Source: Zygnema cylindricum (taxonomy: Eukaryota; Streptophyta; Zygnematophyceae; Zygnematales; Zygnemataceae). From it: 64,000 bases of DNA. The translations under genes and the position numbers were made by a program. Under the pieces are notes generated by a model, which was given only the letters and a program-made list of their open reading frames with translations, ran no database searches and was not told where the DNA came from. Positions 10,938 to 21,739 of the stretch are shown here, in pieces (the first letter of the stretch is position 1; the number at the start of each line of letters is the position of its first letter). Location: NCBI GenBank assembly GCA_037447655.1, contig JBBHKE010000918.1:173414-237413 (forward strand). Direction: 5' to 3'.

Positions 10938-11154
10938 GACTGCGAATCGCTATTAGAGTCAATCACGCTTATTCGGAACCACTAAATTTTGATCCAAAAA
11001 CATAAATAGAGTGATTAATTCTATTTAAAAAAACCCTTAAAACCAAATTAGAGTGACTGATTTCCTTCAAAATCCCCAACCTACAATTGGCGTTAATCAC
11101 ACTTATTGTTCCTTAGCACTAAATATTTCTTGATGCTAATAGAGATTCGCGTTG
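10938..11154. mobile_element. MITE, 217 bp, TA-flanked (copy a)
   Basis: Inverted termini GACTGCGAATCGCTATTAG and CTAATAGAGATTCGCGTTG lie between TA dinucleotides. The corresponding promoter of unit 5 reads GCTGTATGTCGAT without the insert, so an empty site supports insertion at TA. There is no transposase. It resembles Tc1/mariner-type MITEs in target choice. It sits inside the distal promoter of mTERF copy 2. Confidence 0.75.
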
Positions 11155-11249
11155 TAATGTCAACTTTGTTTGTCAATGTTTCATTGGCAAAAAACCGAAT
11201 GTCGAATTTGTTTGTGAATATTCCATAGGCAAAAAACCGGTTTTGGTGA

Positions 11250-11560
11250 CGTGACGTTTGACGCCATATTGTGCAAAACTCATAAACTTCATAGTATATT
11301 TCCACGTGGCTAATAGTGTTTATCACTCTACAGGATTGTACTGCAGTTCACATGAGTGCAGCTTAGCAAGTGAAACTTCGACGCAACTGCGGTGCTGGCA
11401 GACCACTATACATAACGTGACCAATCAAAGTTGTTCGCAGTTTTAATCGTTGCACGGAAAGATTTGAATTCCTTTCAAACACGGCCGTCAACAGGAGTTT
11501 GACTATTGCTGCGTAATTAGACGGCCGGCAACATTGTTCACATTTTAGATTTTTACTTTT
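11250..11560 (+). promoter_or_regulatory. mTERF unit 2 promoter
   Basis: Motifs in order are AGTTCACATGAGTGC, a CCAAT box (GACCAATCAAAG, about 11418), an A-rich GAAAGATTTGAATTC box, GGCCGTCAAC (11483) and the core TAATTAGACGGCCGGC (GACGGCCGGC at 11520-11529). Here the two GC elements form an exact dyad, GGCCGTC and GACGGCC. The core is 133 bp upstream of the ATG. Confidence 0.7.
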
Positions 11561-11652
11561 TTAGACACCATCTTCTTCTTCATCTCTCTCCTCGATCTCA
11601 TTCCCACGCTACAATTCTGTTCTCCCATTTCTCATTCCCCCTTGGCCATCCG

Positions 11653-12933
11653 ATGGCCATGGCGTCCCTGTGCCTCCCTCCGTTCTCTGGCTCCCCGGCT
11701 TCTCTCCTCGCTTTGCTCTCTCCGTCCAGCCGGCCGCCAGCTCTCCCTCCACACGTGCCACAAGCCAAGCCAGCCGCACCCCCCCACCACTCCTCCTGGC
11801 AGCAGTTCGCCCGCCTGCACTGTCGCCCTCGCCGCCCACCCAAGGCCCGATGCGAGGCCGAAGACCAGCCCGGGGCGGGGGGCGGGGAAGGGCACGCCGC
11901 AAAACCAGGAGGGGATGCGGCAGAGGGACGAGACCACGTGGCAAGGGGGAGAGAGCACGAGGCAGGGCCAGAAGATGACGTGGCAGATGTCACCAAGATT
12001 CTGCTCAGTCTGGGGTGCTCCAAGCCGCAGCTGGAGCGGCTTCTAAAGAAACATTCTGTCGCCCTTGTGAAAAACAAACAGCATATTCTTAGGAAGGCGA
12101 CCATTTTCAGTATGTATGGAATCGACTCACAGCAATTCTTATTGGCTTTGCAGAGAGATTCTAATAAGCAGCAGCAAATCCTTTCTGGTCAAGATGAGCA
12201 ACATGAATCCGTACTCAACTATCTCCAAGGCACTTTGAAAGTGCAAAATTTGGGAAAATTGGTTTCTAGGTATCCTACGATCTTGAACATCCTTCCTGCC
12301 ACTCTTGAGTCCAAATTGCAGCTGTGGGCGAGTCTAGATGTGCCCATCACTGCTTGTATGCTGGAGAAGTATTCAAATATGTTACTAATTAGTGAAAAAA
12401 CTTTGAGAGAAGGGATAGAGGGAGTCAAGGCCATTTTTCCCCATCCACTCGGTGTAACTATTCTTTCAAATTTTCCCATCCTTGGTTGTAAAGACCCTCG
12501 AGCCTTGCAACAAGGGGTCAAAGGGCTACAAGAGTTGTTTGGCAATGACATTGCAAAACGGCTTCTGTTGAAGCAACCGTCCATTCTCATAACTCCAACT
12601 TCCACAATGCAACACACGTACAAACAGCTTCAACAACATTTTGGAGAAGAGAAAGGCTTAAAAATGATTCAATCTTCCCCAGCACTTTTAAGCTGCTCGT
12701 GGGATACCCTCGGCCCAAAATTGGAGTTTTTGGTGAAGGAAATGGGACGCAGCATAGAGGATGTGGCTGCATTCCCAGCGGTTCTTGGATATTCTCTTGA
12801 AAAGAGATTGAAGCTACGTTATGTTGTCCTGATGAAGGCAAAAATAGAGAGTGGTGACTATTCTTTACAAACCATCTTCAATCCAACAAACGAGGCGTTT
12901 GAAAGAAGATTTGGCGTTTCTTTAATGTGTTGA
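11653..12933 (+). CDS. mTERF-family protein, copy 2 (intact)
   Basis: This is a complete 426-residue frame without introns. The leader differs from copy 1 (MAMASLCLPPFSGSP against MAWASLRSLRPFSRS) and is shared with copies 5 and 6. From about residue 15 the leader and Gly-rich linker become virtually identical to copy 1. The mTERF region begins near residue 112 (VADVTKILLSLGCSKPQLERLL), with motif starts such as YPTIL, YSNML, FPIL, QPSIL, SPALL and FPAVL. The second motif has Ser instead of Pro. The protein ends SLMC, as in copy 1, where copies 5, 6 and 8 read on for three more residues. Expected role: helical-repeat nucleic-acid binding in an organelle. The target is unknown. Confidence 0.9.
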   Translation: MAMASLCLPPFSGSPASLLALLSPSSRPPALPPHVPQAKPAAPPHHSSWQQFARLHCRPRRPPKARCEAEDQPGAGGGEGHAAKPGGDAAEGRDHVARGREHEAGPEDDVADVTKILLSLGCSKPQLERLLKKHSVALVKNKQHILRKATIFSMYGIDSQQFLLALQRDSNKQQQILSGQDEQHESVLNYLQGTLKVQNLGKLVSRYPTILNILPATLESKLQLWASLDVPITACMLEKYSNMLLISEKTLREGIEGVKAIFPHPLGVTILSNFPILGCKDPRALQQGVKGLQELFGNDIAKRLLLKQPSILITPTSTMQHTYKQLQQHFGEEKGLKMIQSSPALLSCSWDTLGPKLEFLVKEMGRSIEDVAAFPAVLGYSLEKRLKLRYVVLMKAKIESGDYSLQTIFNPTNEAFERRFGVSLMC

Positions 12934-13178
12934 ATAGTGTGAGTGCAAAAGTCCGGTATTCTCTTATTATTTTTTAAGCCTCCGAGGGAAAGGTGTATGT
13001 TTGTCTTCATGTTTTCCATGGGTACTTATTCCACCTTTTTTTGGTTGTTGAGGCCATGAAAAACGAAAGCCGATCATTGTTGTCAGTTTCGGATCAGTTG
13101 TGTAATCATCGTTTTTGGTTCTTTTGTACGCTCTCCTCCTATCAAGGATGAAATAGTGAACTTGCTATGAGATATGTG

Positions 13179-13183
<5 letters not shown>
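12934..13183 (+). repeat. Truncated D1 3' flank of unit 2
   Basis: The first ~240 bp of the standard 3' flank are present, then break off at a TC microsatellite. The rest of D1 and the fossil exon D2 are missing, replaced by a kinase fragment. Confidence 0.6.

Positions 13184-13249
<66 letters not shown>
13184..13249. repeat. (TC)n microsatellite
   Basis: This is an uninterrupted TC dinucleotide run of about 33 repeats. It lies directly before CCCGGCAG and may act as the polypyrimidine tract of the kinase exon that follows. Confidence 0.95.
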
Positions 13250-13251
<2 letters not shown>

Positions 13252-13256
13252 GGCAG

Positions 13257-13626
13257 AAACCCCTCTCTTGTCTGAACTGAGGGGGGAGATCCGCGCCCTC
13301 CAGTGGTTGGGAGGGCACTGCCACGTTGTCCAATTGAGTGGGCTGTTTGAGGACCGTACAGCTGTACACCTTATTTTGGACTTCGGAGCTCTACGCCTAC
13401 ATGAAGTGGAGAGGGAGGCTGGAGGAGGGAGAGGCGGCGAGGATTTTTAGGTTAGTTTGGGGGAGGGCAGAAGGGGAGGGAGAGGGTGGGGGGAGAGGCT
13501 CCTACGGCGACTCAGGCGGAAATCTCGGCGTACATGGCTCCGGAAATGGTGGCGGGACAGGAGTACGGATACGAGGCGGATATGTGGAGTTTGGGAGTCG
13601 TTTTGTATATTGCACTTTCCGGTAAG
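13257..13626 (+). pseudogene. Protein kinase fragment, CDPK/CaMK-like, two exons with the catalytic core missing
   Basis: Exon one (about 13257-13451) follows a TC tract and CAG. It encodes a kinase N-lobe: an ELRGEIRALQWL alpha-C helix, then HVVQLSGLFEDRTAVHLILDF, then, in the next frame, ELYAYMKWRGRLEEGEAA. The glycine-rich hinge turn (xGGE) is lost in an indel that breaks the frame near 13383. GTTAGT follows as a donor. Exon two (about 13524-13621) begins after CTCAG and encodes AYMAPEMV and ADMWSLGVVLYIALSG, that is the APE motif and subdomain IX, and ends at GTAAGG. The HRD and DFG segments are absent between the two exons, so this cannot be an active kinase. The fragment is GC-rich compared with its surroundings. 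The family assignment is from motif recognition only. Confidence 0.75.
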
Positions 13627-13966
13627 GGAAAAGTTAGTTTTTCTTCTTTCCCTCTCTCTCCCTCTCCCCCTCTCTCCCTCTCGCACTCTCTCTCCATTTT
13701 TTCTTCTTTCTCTCTCCCTTTGGACTCCTCGCCCCTTCTCTCGCTCCCTCCTTCCCACTCCCCCCCCTCTCTCTCTCTCTCTCCCTCTTTCTCCCTCTCT
13801 CTACCATTGATTGTAATTTTTTCTTCTTTCTAAATTTTTCTCCTTCTTTCCCCGTCCTTTTCCCCTCACTTCTCCCTTCAAATTTTCTCTATTTTCTCTC
13901 CCTGTCCCATTTTGATTTGAATTCATGCTATTTTGCGAGCGACTCTACAAACAACATTTATGACTA
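13627..13966. repeat. CT-rich intron-like stretch
   Basis: Pyrimidine-rich sequence (CTCTC, CCCTCT) runs from the kinase donor site to about 13910. Long open frames here are artefacts of composition. Confidence 0.7.
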
Positions 13967-14165
13967 CACCGTGAATCGTTATTTGCCTTATGTACTCTAT
14001 ATCGGCACCCCAAAATTTTGACATTGATACCTTAAATAGAATAAATTACACTATTTAAGGACGTGGACCATAATCTGCCACGTCTCCTGGCACTAAATTA
14101 GAATGAATGACGCTAATTATTTCTTTACACTAATAATTTCTATACGCTAATAACGATTCAAGGTG
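13967..14165. mobile_element. MITE, 199 bp, TA-flanked (copy b)
   Basis: Termini CACCGTGAATCGTTATT and AATAACGATTCAAGGTG are inverted and TA-flanked. The interior shares CGTGGACCATAATCTGCCACG with copy e at 57169. There is no coding capacity. Confidence 0.75.
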
Positions 14166-14697
14166 TACTTTTTATTTCTTCCTTTTTTCCTTTCCCTCTC
14201 CTCCTCTCCCGATTTCAACACCGAATTTGAAACAAAAAGACAATAGTAGCAGCAATAATCTATTTTCCAATTTATCTCAAAGAATTGGAAACTCAGAGAC
14301 TCGAAATTCAGACAATAATTCGAAATTTGAGACGCAAATTTCGGCCGAGAAGTTAAAATGTTATCACACCTCGACTCGCTCTCGAATTCAGCTTTAACAT
14401 TGTGGATCAAAATCTTTCCTCTCCTTCAAAACTTATTTCTCAAACTCCGAATCAAATCCAAATCCCGAACGATTCTTCGCAATCTAATTGCACTAATAAT
14501 AATCTTAATAATAATTCTAATAACATTATAGTCTCTCTCTCCTCCTTCTCCTCCTCTTTTTCCTCAATTCTTCTCTCGAAAACTTGCGATGTGTCTCAAC
14601 TTTCTCTTACCGAGACCCGATTTGGGGGTAAAAGTGAAAGGAGCTCTCCCTTTCCCTCTTTAAGAGTTCCTTTCCCTCACCCGAATTCTCTCTCTCC
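14166..14697 (+). other. Unique stretch with a low-complexity Asn/Ser-rich frame
   Basis: A frame from about 14362 to 14755 encodes runs of Asn and Ser (SQSNCTNNNLNNNSNN, then SLSSFSSSFSS). It has no ATG near its start and no recognised domain, and its downstream end runs into repeat block R1. It could be a remnant exon or plain low-complexity DNA; I do not call a gene. Confidence 0.3.
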
Positions 14698-16375
14698 TCG
14701 TCCAAATCGCACCGATGGAGAGAGAAAGGGAGAGAGAGTGGGAGAGGGAGAGTGAAAGGGGGGAGGAGAGAGAGAGGGAGAGAACCATCGACAGTTTTTC
14801 TTGTGCTGCTACTGACGCTGCAATTGGGAGAAACTCTTGTGAAGAAACTTCACTTTCTAAACATAGTTTAGAGTGGGGTTTAATTTAAATTACATTTATA
14901 AGGTCCTTAAGTTTTATTTAAGTTTTCTCTTAAGTTGATTTATAATGAAGTTTTAAGGTTCTTAAACTGAATTAATGTTTATTTATTGGTATTTAGGTTA
15001 GCCGATTGATGTTTTAAGTGAATCTTGGTTAAAGTACAGTGATTTGAGGATTTTCTTACTGCTTTTTTATCGAACATTTTGTTTCTTACCATTTGTATTT
15101 GGTTTGGTTGTAGTTTCATTTTCACTTTTTAATTTTATTTTAGGTCTTAGTTTTTGGTTAACAGGTCCGATAGACTTTGTTTTTTATTTGTACTTTGCTT
15201 TTTTCACTTTTTTGTAGGTTTTATCCATAGAAGATTTCCTTTTCGTTTCTTGAATTTTGTAAAAAAAACATTTTGTTTTATTTTATTTAACTTAAAGAAA
15301 GTTTAATTTTCTATTTTTTGAAATTAGGAATGGTTTTTGAATCTTCTGAAATGCATACGTTTTAGTTTAAATTTTAAGTTTATTCTATATTTGGGACAGC
15401 TAAAAGTGAGAAAAAAGTGTTTAATTACCAAGTTTATGTTAATTTTGAGAAGATTTTAGATAAATAAAAATATCTCGTTTTCATTTTGGAGCATTTACCG
15501 GGTTTCTTCTCCACTTTTTGTGTACCTGCTGGTCAACCAGAAGAAATTAGTAATAATAAAACAGAAATTGAATTATGATATAAAAAACATTTTCATTCGA
15601 ACTATCGAATTAAAATCGTAGAAAGGATGGATCCAAAGAGGGTTTAATACTTCATGTTGGAAAATACACTGGAAATTGCTTTTAGTGTTATCAACTGGGA
15701 CATTTTCCGGGCACTAAATCATCATTATTTTCATTTTGAGTTTTGTCTTAATTTTTGTTTCCGTTATTTTTTTATTTTTTTCAGGGGAGCAATTGAAATA
15801 TGAATCTCTCGCCTTTCAATTTATAACCTCTACCGTTAAGATTTAGATTTTTTCTGTTAAAGAGAATGAAACTTTACTGGAAAAAAAGAAAATAATGAAA
15901 CTTTTTCGATTGGTAAACAAGATAAATATAGGAATCGATTTGTTACAACTTGAAATAATACAATGATTATGCATTAATATGACACCTAACAGTAAAATAA
16001 CATAATCATACAGAATTATACGAACATAAGAATATTATAATAATATAATACGTAGTCGGAATGGGTAAGGTGTGTCACCAAACATTTCGAATCGTTGATA
16101 ATCAATACTCCAATATTATTATTATTATTATTAATATACTATATTATTATTATTACTATAATTATCATTGATAGTATCATTATTACTAGTATTATAATTA
16201 TTATTTCGACAAAATTGTTGATTTAAGAAACCATTTTCGATTGGTAGATGCCGTACGAAATAATTTTAGAGGATATTTCAATGATATATGACGAAATTGA
16301 TAAATTGGCATCTTCATAATTGTTACTGAGGACAAGTCAAAGTCATTGTATGAGGTTCGGCGCAAAAGTCATTGG

Positions 16376-16640
16376 ACTATGGGGATAGAGGCAAGGGGAG
16401 GGGGAGATAGAGAGAGAGTGGGACATGGAGTGAAGAGCAAGAGGAGGAGGGGAGGGGAGAGGAGAGGAGGGGGGAGAGGGGAGAAGAGGAGAGAATGGGG
16501 GGAGAAGAGGGGATGGAGGCGGAGAAGAGGCGGAAAAGGAGGACAACGAAGAGGAGAGGTGCACGAGACAAGACGAGAGGCGAACCAAAGAAGAGGACAT
16601 GCGGGGAAGTGACGAGAGAGGGGAGAAGGAGGGGAGCAAA
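16376..16640. repeat. Polypurine tract, about 260 bp
   Basis: The + strand is almost only G and A (GGGGAGAGG-type repeats). Equivalent tracts lie at 49930-50175 and from about 63910 to the window end. Long tracts like this can form triplex DNA; any role is inference. Open frames on both strands here are compositional. Confidence 0.85.
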
Positions 16641-16744
16641 ACAGGACCCTTCCTCTTCTCCCCTCACAATCCCACACATTCCCTTACCAAATCCTTCTAT
16701 TCTTAAACAAAACATTCTATCCCCCATTTTTTCTAACCAGACTG

Positions 16745-16786
16745 TTCAAGACAAGACAAGACAAGACAGGACAGGACAAGACTGCT
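16745..16786. repeat. Pentanucleotide repeat AAGAC / AGGAC
   Basis: About eight units of ACAAG and ACAGG follow one another. This is not present at the equivalent place in block R2. Confidence 0.85.
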
Positions 16787-17331
16787 CTTTTTTTTTTGGG
16801 GGGGAAGTCATTCATTACTCTCGTCACTACCAGGTATCCATCAGTTACAAAAAAAAGAACAAAAAACTGAAAATGGTTGTGCAAGTTAAATTTTAGATTT
16901 TCTGTTAAAAAATCTGAAATCGGGAATCGATTGACCTCCGTGTTTTTCAAATTCTACATGTTGTTTCCGATAGAGCGTTGGACACTAGGTATTATAGACC
17001 CAATTGTACGCGTTTGACGGTAAAAGAATAGCTAAAATACTTTCCACGCGCAAGAGAACCAAGGGTCATGTGAAGCCATTGTCAAAAAAATCAAAAAAAG
17101 GATGAGCAGAAATAGGGAAATCTGTGCTCCAACACCTTTTCGACTTTAAGAAGCTAATGTCCCTAGTTGTTTCATTCGTGGATTTTTTGACTTTTTTACG
17201 AATATTCATTTTTTTTTCTTGATTTTTAAATTTTCGTAAATTCCGTATACTTTTCCCTGTGCAGAGAAAAAATGTACGGAAAATTTGAAAAAGAGACATT
17301 TTTGTATTCATGTGAAGGATATGGTCCATAT

Positions 17332-20010
17332 CCTGCTGTCAGTCAAGAGTCGATTATGAATTCATCAATTTTGGTTATTTTGTATGCTTTCCTCATATCA
17401 ACGATGAAATAGTGAGCTTGCTATGAGATATGTGGTTTGTTTGCAGAGATGAGGATGAAGGGAATGTGAAGAGAGCCGTAAAACCAATGTGATTTCCTTC
17501 AACTGTCACAATTTAATACCTTTTGAATTCGCTCGATCCTTCTCTTGTTGAATTCTCTCGTTTCTGGAGTCCGAGAACCTTTTGAGGAAGGGAAGACTTG
17601 AGGAAATGACATTGCCAGAAATCTGAAGATAATCTTTCGAGTAAGTGTGTGATTATAAATGGGATGGTGTTGTGTAAATTTTTGAAAGGGTGCAATGATG
17701 AATGATTATGTTTTTGCTGTGGGATAATTTTTTTATTGTTTTTGTCATTCAACACATCCGACTGGAAATACAGTCATCAACTTTTTTGTTTGTTGTTGTT
17801 TGCAGAGTCAACGTTTGTGTTGTTTGCATGGGTTTCTCTTCCAAATTTGGGCTGAAAATGAATAGAGTAGGAACAGAGAAGTGTGTTTGGCTTTCACGAA
17901 TGAGGTAGATTTTGGTGAGAGATGAATAAACTGCTGATGTGCAGGAATTGCCTTTTTCCTCCATTCAAAACAACAACTTTGGACGATCAGACTCGTCAAC
18001 CGCAAATGCATCGATTTTGCATATTACCATTTTTAAACATATTTTATTAGCGAGTATGATGAAAAACTTTTCTTTACTGTACACAGGTTTTTGTATTTTG
18101 AGTTACTTATGATCATGTGGTACCGTCCACACAATTTGACATTTGACTACTTGTTTCTTGGCAGTTCTGATCTTATTACTAGTCTGGAAATTAATCCGTC
18201 CATGCCTATGCCGTGAAGAAATGGAAACAACCTTTTGTTTGGTTGAGGTACAAAATGTTACTCCTTCATTTTATTCGAAGACGGTGTTAGTCTTAGGTAC
18301 CAATCAGGTACGGGTCAGGAGATCTCCAATTTTCAAACATTAATCGATGGTGAGATTCTCTGGTTTCTATAAACTTTTCCTGCCAATTTTTTTTTTCTAT
18401 ATGGAATACAGGACATATTTAAAATTGCCCTTATACACTGTATTAAGAAGCGTACACTTGTTTTGAAATGAACTGCTCTTTTGACGGAAACATGTTTAGG
18501 TTGAAATCATGTGCCCACTTATTTGTTTAGGAATATGACGACTCATGATGTTTTTCTGGTTGTGGTTGGTTGGTTTTTATGTTTCACAGTTAAATTACAA
18601 AACTGTGTTTATCGAGGATAAAATGGTCGAATTAAAGGCGTGCGGTTGGGAACGAATCGCTCTATCAGATGATTGCGAGGAGTTTTCGAGGTGTTAAAGA
18701 CTTGTATTTGAGGCAAATTAGTGAGATGAGAAGCGCCTGAGTTCTTTCGGGTAACAATTCATCTTCTCTGTCAATTTTTCTGCTTGGTGATATTTATTTT
18801 TGTGCTGAGTCATTTTTCTCCTCCTTTATAAAAGCAATTTGATTCTCCGCCTGACTGTTCTGTTTATAATCTAGTCCTACAACTTTTCAGGATCGTTTCA
18901 AAATGTAAACAAATGAGTGGAAAGTGATGCCGATCCGGGCAAGATTACTGTCTTTGACTTATGAACTGAAATAGTTTGTTACCAAAATTCAGGTAAACAA
19001 TTAAACAAATTCAGTGAGATTCCGTGACATATACTTGTAGAATATCTCCAGCTTTTGGACTACGGAAGTAGTTCTTTTCCATCACTTCTTATCTCCCTCA
19101 CTCAAGAAGTTTTGTCGAATTGTGAGTCGTGACTATTTCTCCATGTGGTTACGTTGGAGTATTACTGTCAAGAGCATAGAAAATGTACAAAGATGAAATA
19201 CAGGTGAAATATGTAGTTCGTTAGTTGTTCCTGGTCAATTTTGACAAAAGCAAAACAGGCTTTTGTGGACGATTTTTTTTGTCCCATTAATTCCGTAGTC
19301 AAATTCGGACGGATCAATATTTGTGGGAATCTTTGTGATTGATAAAATTTTAATGGATTGGTAATTAGAAAATTTTCAAGCTACAACATAGTTTTCTCAA
19401 AATATTGCGGATCAAAAGAATCAGTGTTATTATTTTTTTTTACATAATTGTATATCATTGTTATGTCAAGACAGTGACTTGGATAGCATCAGTATTGTTC
19501 TTCGAAACATTTTTTGACTGATTGTATTTCAAAACTTTAAAAAGTTGCAATGTGTATCTCATCCCATGCCTCTGTCATAAGCCAAGTAATTTCCTGATGG
19601 GAAAATAAAATATTGTGAAATGACAATGACAATACAATGACGATGGTGGTGGTAATTTACAAAACGACACATGCTGGTGATGTGAGTTTTTTTTTTTGCC
19701 CATACTGAATCAATCAAGAAAAGAATCACTCCATTTCCCAATGTCAAGTGCCAGAATAATGTCCTTTGGACTATTCAAATACCAAATCACGAACCACCGA
19801 GTACCACCATTTTTCCCGGAAGAGCCGCTGACACATTCAAACTCCTGCTGAACCTTCCACACGTGCGTTACAGTGTGCAACTGCGCTGAAACTATGTTAC
19901 TGGGAAACCATACAACAAGTTCAAATTAAATTGTACTGATGTACGGAGACATTTAAATGTCCAACACGACCGTTAAAAGATGGTTTGCAATTTTGCATTG
20001 CGGTTAATTA
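17332..20010 (+). repeat. Spacer block B, copy 1 (upstream of mTERF copy 3)
   Basis: This 2.7-kb block is colinear with 39960-42794 and leads into an mTERF promoter and gene in both places. Shared landmarks are TGCTGTCAGTC, GTCAACGTTT, GGTACCGTCC, GGAAACATGTTT, AAGACAGTGACTTGGAT and CATGCTGGTGATG. Small open frames are not conserved. Units 3 and 7 therefore arose by one segmental duplication that included the spacer. Confidence 0.8.
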
Positions 20011-20060
20011 GACGGCCAGGAGAATTGCTCAAATTTTCATTTTTTAGACGCAACTTCCCC
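19855..20060 (+). promoter_or_regulatory. mTERF unit 3 promoter
   Basis: CACACGTGCGTTAC, TGCAACTGCGCTGAAACT, TGTACGGAGACATTT, GACCGTTAAAAG and the core TTAATTAGACGGCCAGG (20011-20020) occur in array order. The core carries an A in place of the second G of CCGG. It lies 108 bp before the ATG. It drives a pseudogene. Confidence 0.65.
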
Positions 20061-20118
20061 CCTCAAACCATTCATTCCCTCCTCTCTCCATGCTCTTTCC
20101 CTCTTCTATTTTGCTCCG

Positions 20119-21611
20119 ATGGCCTGGGCGTCCTTGCGCTCCCTCCGTCCGTTCTCTCGCTCTCTCGCTTCTCTCCTCGCTTTGCTCTCTCCGTCCAGCC
20201 GGCCGCCAGCTCTCCCTCCACACGTGCCACAAGCCAAGCCAGCCGCACCCCCCCACCACTCCTCCTGGCAGCAGTTCGCCCGCCTGCACTGTCGCCCTCG
20301 CCGCCCACCCAAGGCCCGATGCGAGGCCGAAGACCAGCCCGGGGCGGGGGGCGGGGAAGGGCACGCCGCAAAACCAGGAGGGGATGCGGCAGAGGAACGA
20401 GACCACGTGGCAAGGGGGAGAGAGCACGAGGCAGGGCCAGAAGCTGACGTGGCAGATGTCACCAAGATTCTGCTGAGTCTAGGATGTTCGCCCGCCTGCA
20501 CTGTCGCCCTCGCCGCCCACCCAAGGCCCGATGCGAGGCCGAAGACCAGCCCGGGGCGGGGGGCGGGGAAGGGCACGCCGCAAAACCAGGAGGGGATGCG
20601 GCAGAGGAACGAGACCACGTGGCAAGGGGGAGAGAGCACGAGGCAGGGCCAGAAGCTGACGTGGCAGATGTCACCAAGATTCTGCTGAGTCTAGGATGCT
20701 CCAGGCCGCAGCTTCAGCAACTTTTGAAGAGACTTTCTTTCGGCCTTTTGAAATACAAACAACATATTCTTAGGAAGGCGACCATTTTCCGTAGGTATGG
20801 AATCGAATTACAACAGGTCCTCAAAGCTTTGGAAAGAGATTCTCGTCCAAATCAAGTTTTACTTTCTGGTCAAGATGAGCAACATGAGTCTGTACTCAAT
20901 TATCTCCAAGACACACGGAAAGTGCAAAATTTGGGAAAAAATATTTCTAATTTTCCTCGAATCTTAGACTTTCTTCCTGCCACTCTTGAGTCCAAATTGC
21001 AGCTGTGGGCGAGTCTAGATGTGCCCATCACTGATTGTATGTTGGAGAAGTACCCAGACATATTATCATATAGTAATAAATCCATTAAAAAAGGGATAGA
21101 GGGAATCAAAGCCATTTTCCCCGATCCACAGGGTGTAGCTATTCTCTCAAAATTTCTTGTCCTTGGTCCACAAGACCCCCGAGCATTGCAACAAAGGGCC
21201 AAAGGGCTACAAGAGTTATTTGGCAATGACATTGCAAAACAGTTTTTGTTGAAGCAACCGCGCGTTCTCATGGCTCCAACTTCCACAATGCAACACACGT
21301 ACAAACAACTTTAACAACATTTCGGAGAAGAGAAAACCCTGAAAATGATTCCATCTTTTCCAACACTTTTAGGCTACTCGTTGGATTCCCTCGGCCCAAA
21401 ATTGGAGTTTTTTTTTAATGAACTGGGACGCAGCATAGAGGATGTGGTTGTCTACCCATCGGCTCTTGCATACTCTCTTGAAAAGCGGTTGAAGCCACGT
21501 TATGATGCCCTGATGAAGGCAAAAATAGAGAGTAGTGACTATTCTTTACATGCCATCTTCGGTCCATCAAACGAGGCATTTGAAAGAAGATTCGGTGTTT
21601 CGTTAACTTGA
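20119..21611 (+). pseudogene. mTERF copy 3, broken by a 212-bp tandem duplication and a stop
   Basis: The leader matches copy 1. Bases 20275-20486 are repeated exactly as 20487-20698. Because 212 is not a multiple of three, the reading frame leaves the mTERF frame at the junction and ends at 20688. Beyond it the mTERF region is open again (SRPQLQQLLKRLSF onward) until a TAA at 21312-21314, where intact copies have CAA. It resumes to RRFGVSLT at 21609. An ATG at the junction (20484) could in principle start a leaderless product of 276 residues up to the TAA. I regard the locus as a pseudogene. Sister of copy 7 by its upstream spacer. Confidence 0.9.
20275..20698 (+). repeat. Perfect 212-bp tandem duplication inside mTERF copy 3
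   Basis: The two units, starting TTCGCCCGCC and ending GAGTCTAGGATG, look identical at every base, including copy-specific variants such as GAGGAACGAG. The duplication is therefore recent, or the two halves have been homogenised. Confidence 0.95.
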
Positions 21612-21735
21612 CGTCAAGCGTGAGTACAAAAACTCTCGCACTCTTTCACTGTGATTTACTGATTTAAGCCTCCTTGAAATAGGTGTTTGTTTATCTTCAT
21701 GTTTTCAATTGGTACTCATTTTACTTTAATGTTCT
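21612..21735 (+). repeat. Truncated D1 flank between mTERF copies 3 and 4
   Basis: Only ~125 bp of the 3' flank remain before the promoter of copy 4 begins. D2 and all spacer blocks are missing, giving the shortest gene-to-gene distance in the array (about 460 bp). Confidence 0.6.
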
Positions 21736-21739
21736 GTTA

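Larger units (their letters stand above)
14698..17160 (+). repeat. Dispersed block R, copy 1 (about 2.4 kb)
   Basis: The block starts at GTCCAAATCGCACCGATGG and is colinear with 48234-50780 and, for its second half, 62692-64000. Landmarks are CTTGTGAAGAAACTT, TTCTTACTGCTTTTTTATCG, GCATTTACCGGG, an ATT-rich microsatellite (about 16100-16200), GACAAGTCAAAGTC and a polypurine tract (16376-16640). It ends with a U-like segment. No open frame is conserved between copies, so it looks like a non-coding interspersed or segmentally duplicated repeat of unknown class. Confidence 0.65.

Noticed and set aside
11642-12046. Alternative + strand frames of 100-135 codons in the leader region (Pro/Arg-rich)
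   Set aside because: Products of GC-rich composition. Interesting only in copy 6, where frameshifts actually bring that frame into the main reading.
14362-14755. Asn/Ser-rich frame considered as an exon of the kinase gene
   Set aside because: No splice signal ties it to the kinase fragment; a MITE and CT-rich DNA lie between, and its end falls in repeat block R.
16343-16896. Frames of up to 133 codons on both strands of the polypurine tract
   Set aside because: Purine-only DNA lacks most stop codons in some frames; not conserved in block R2.
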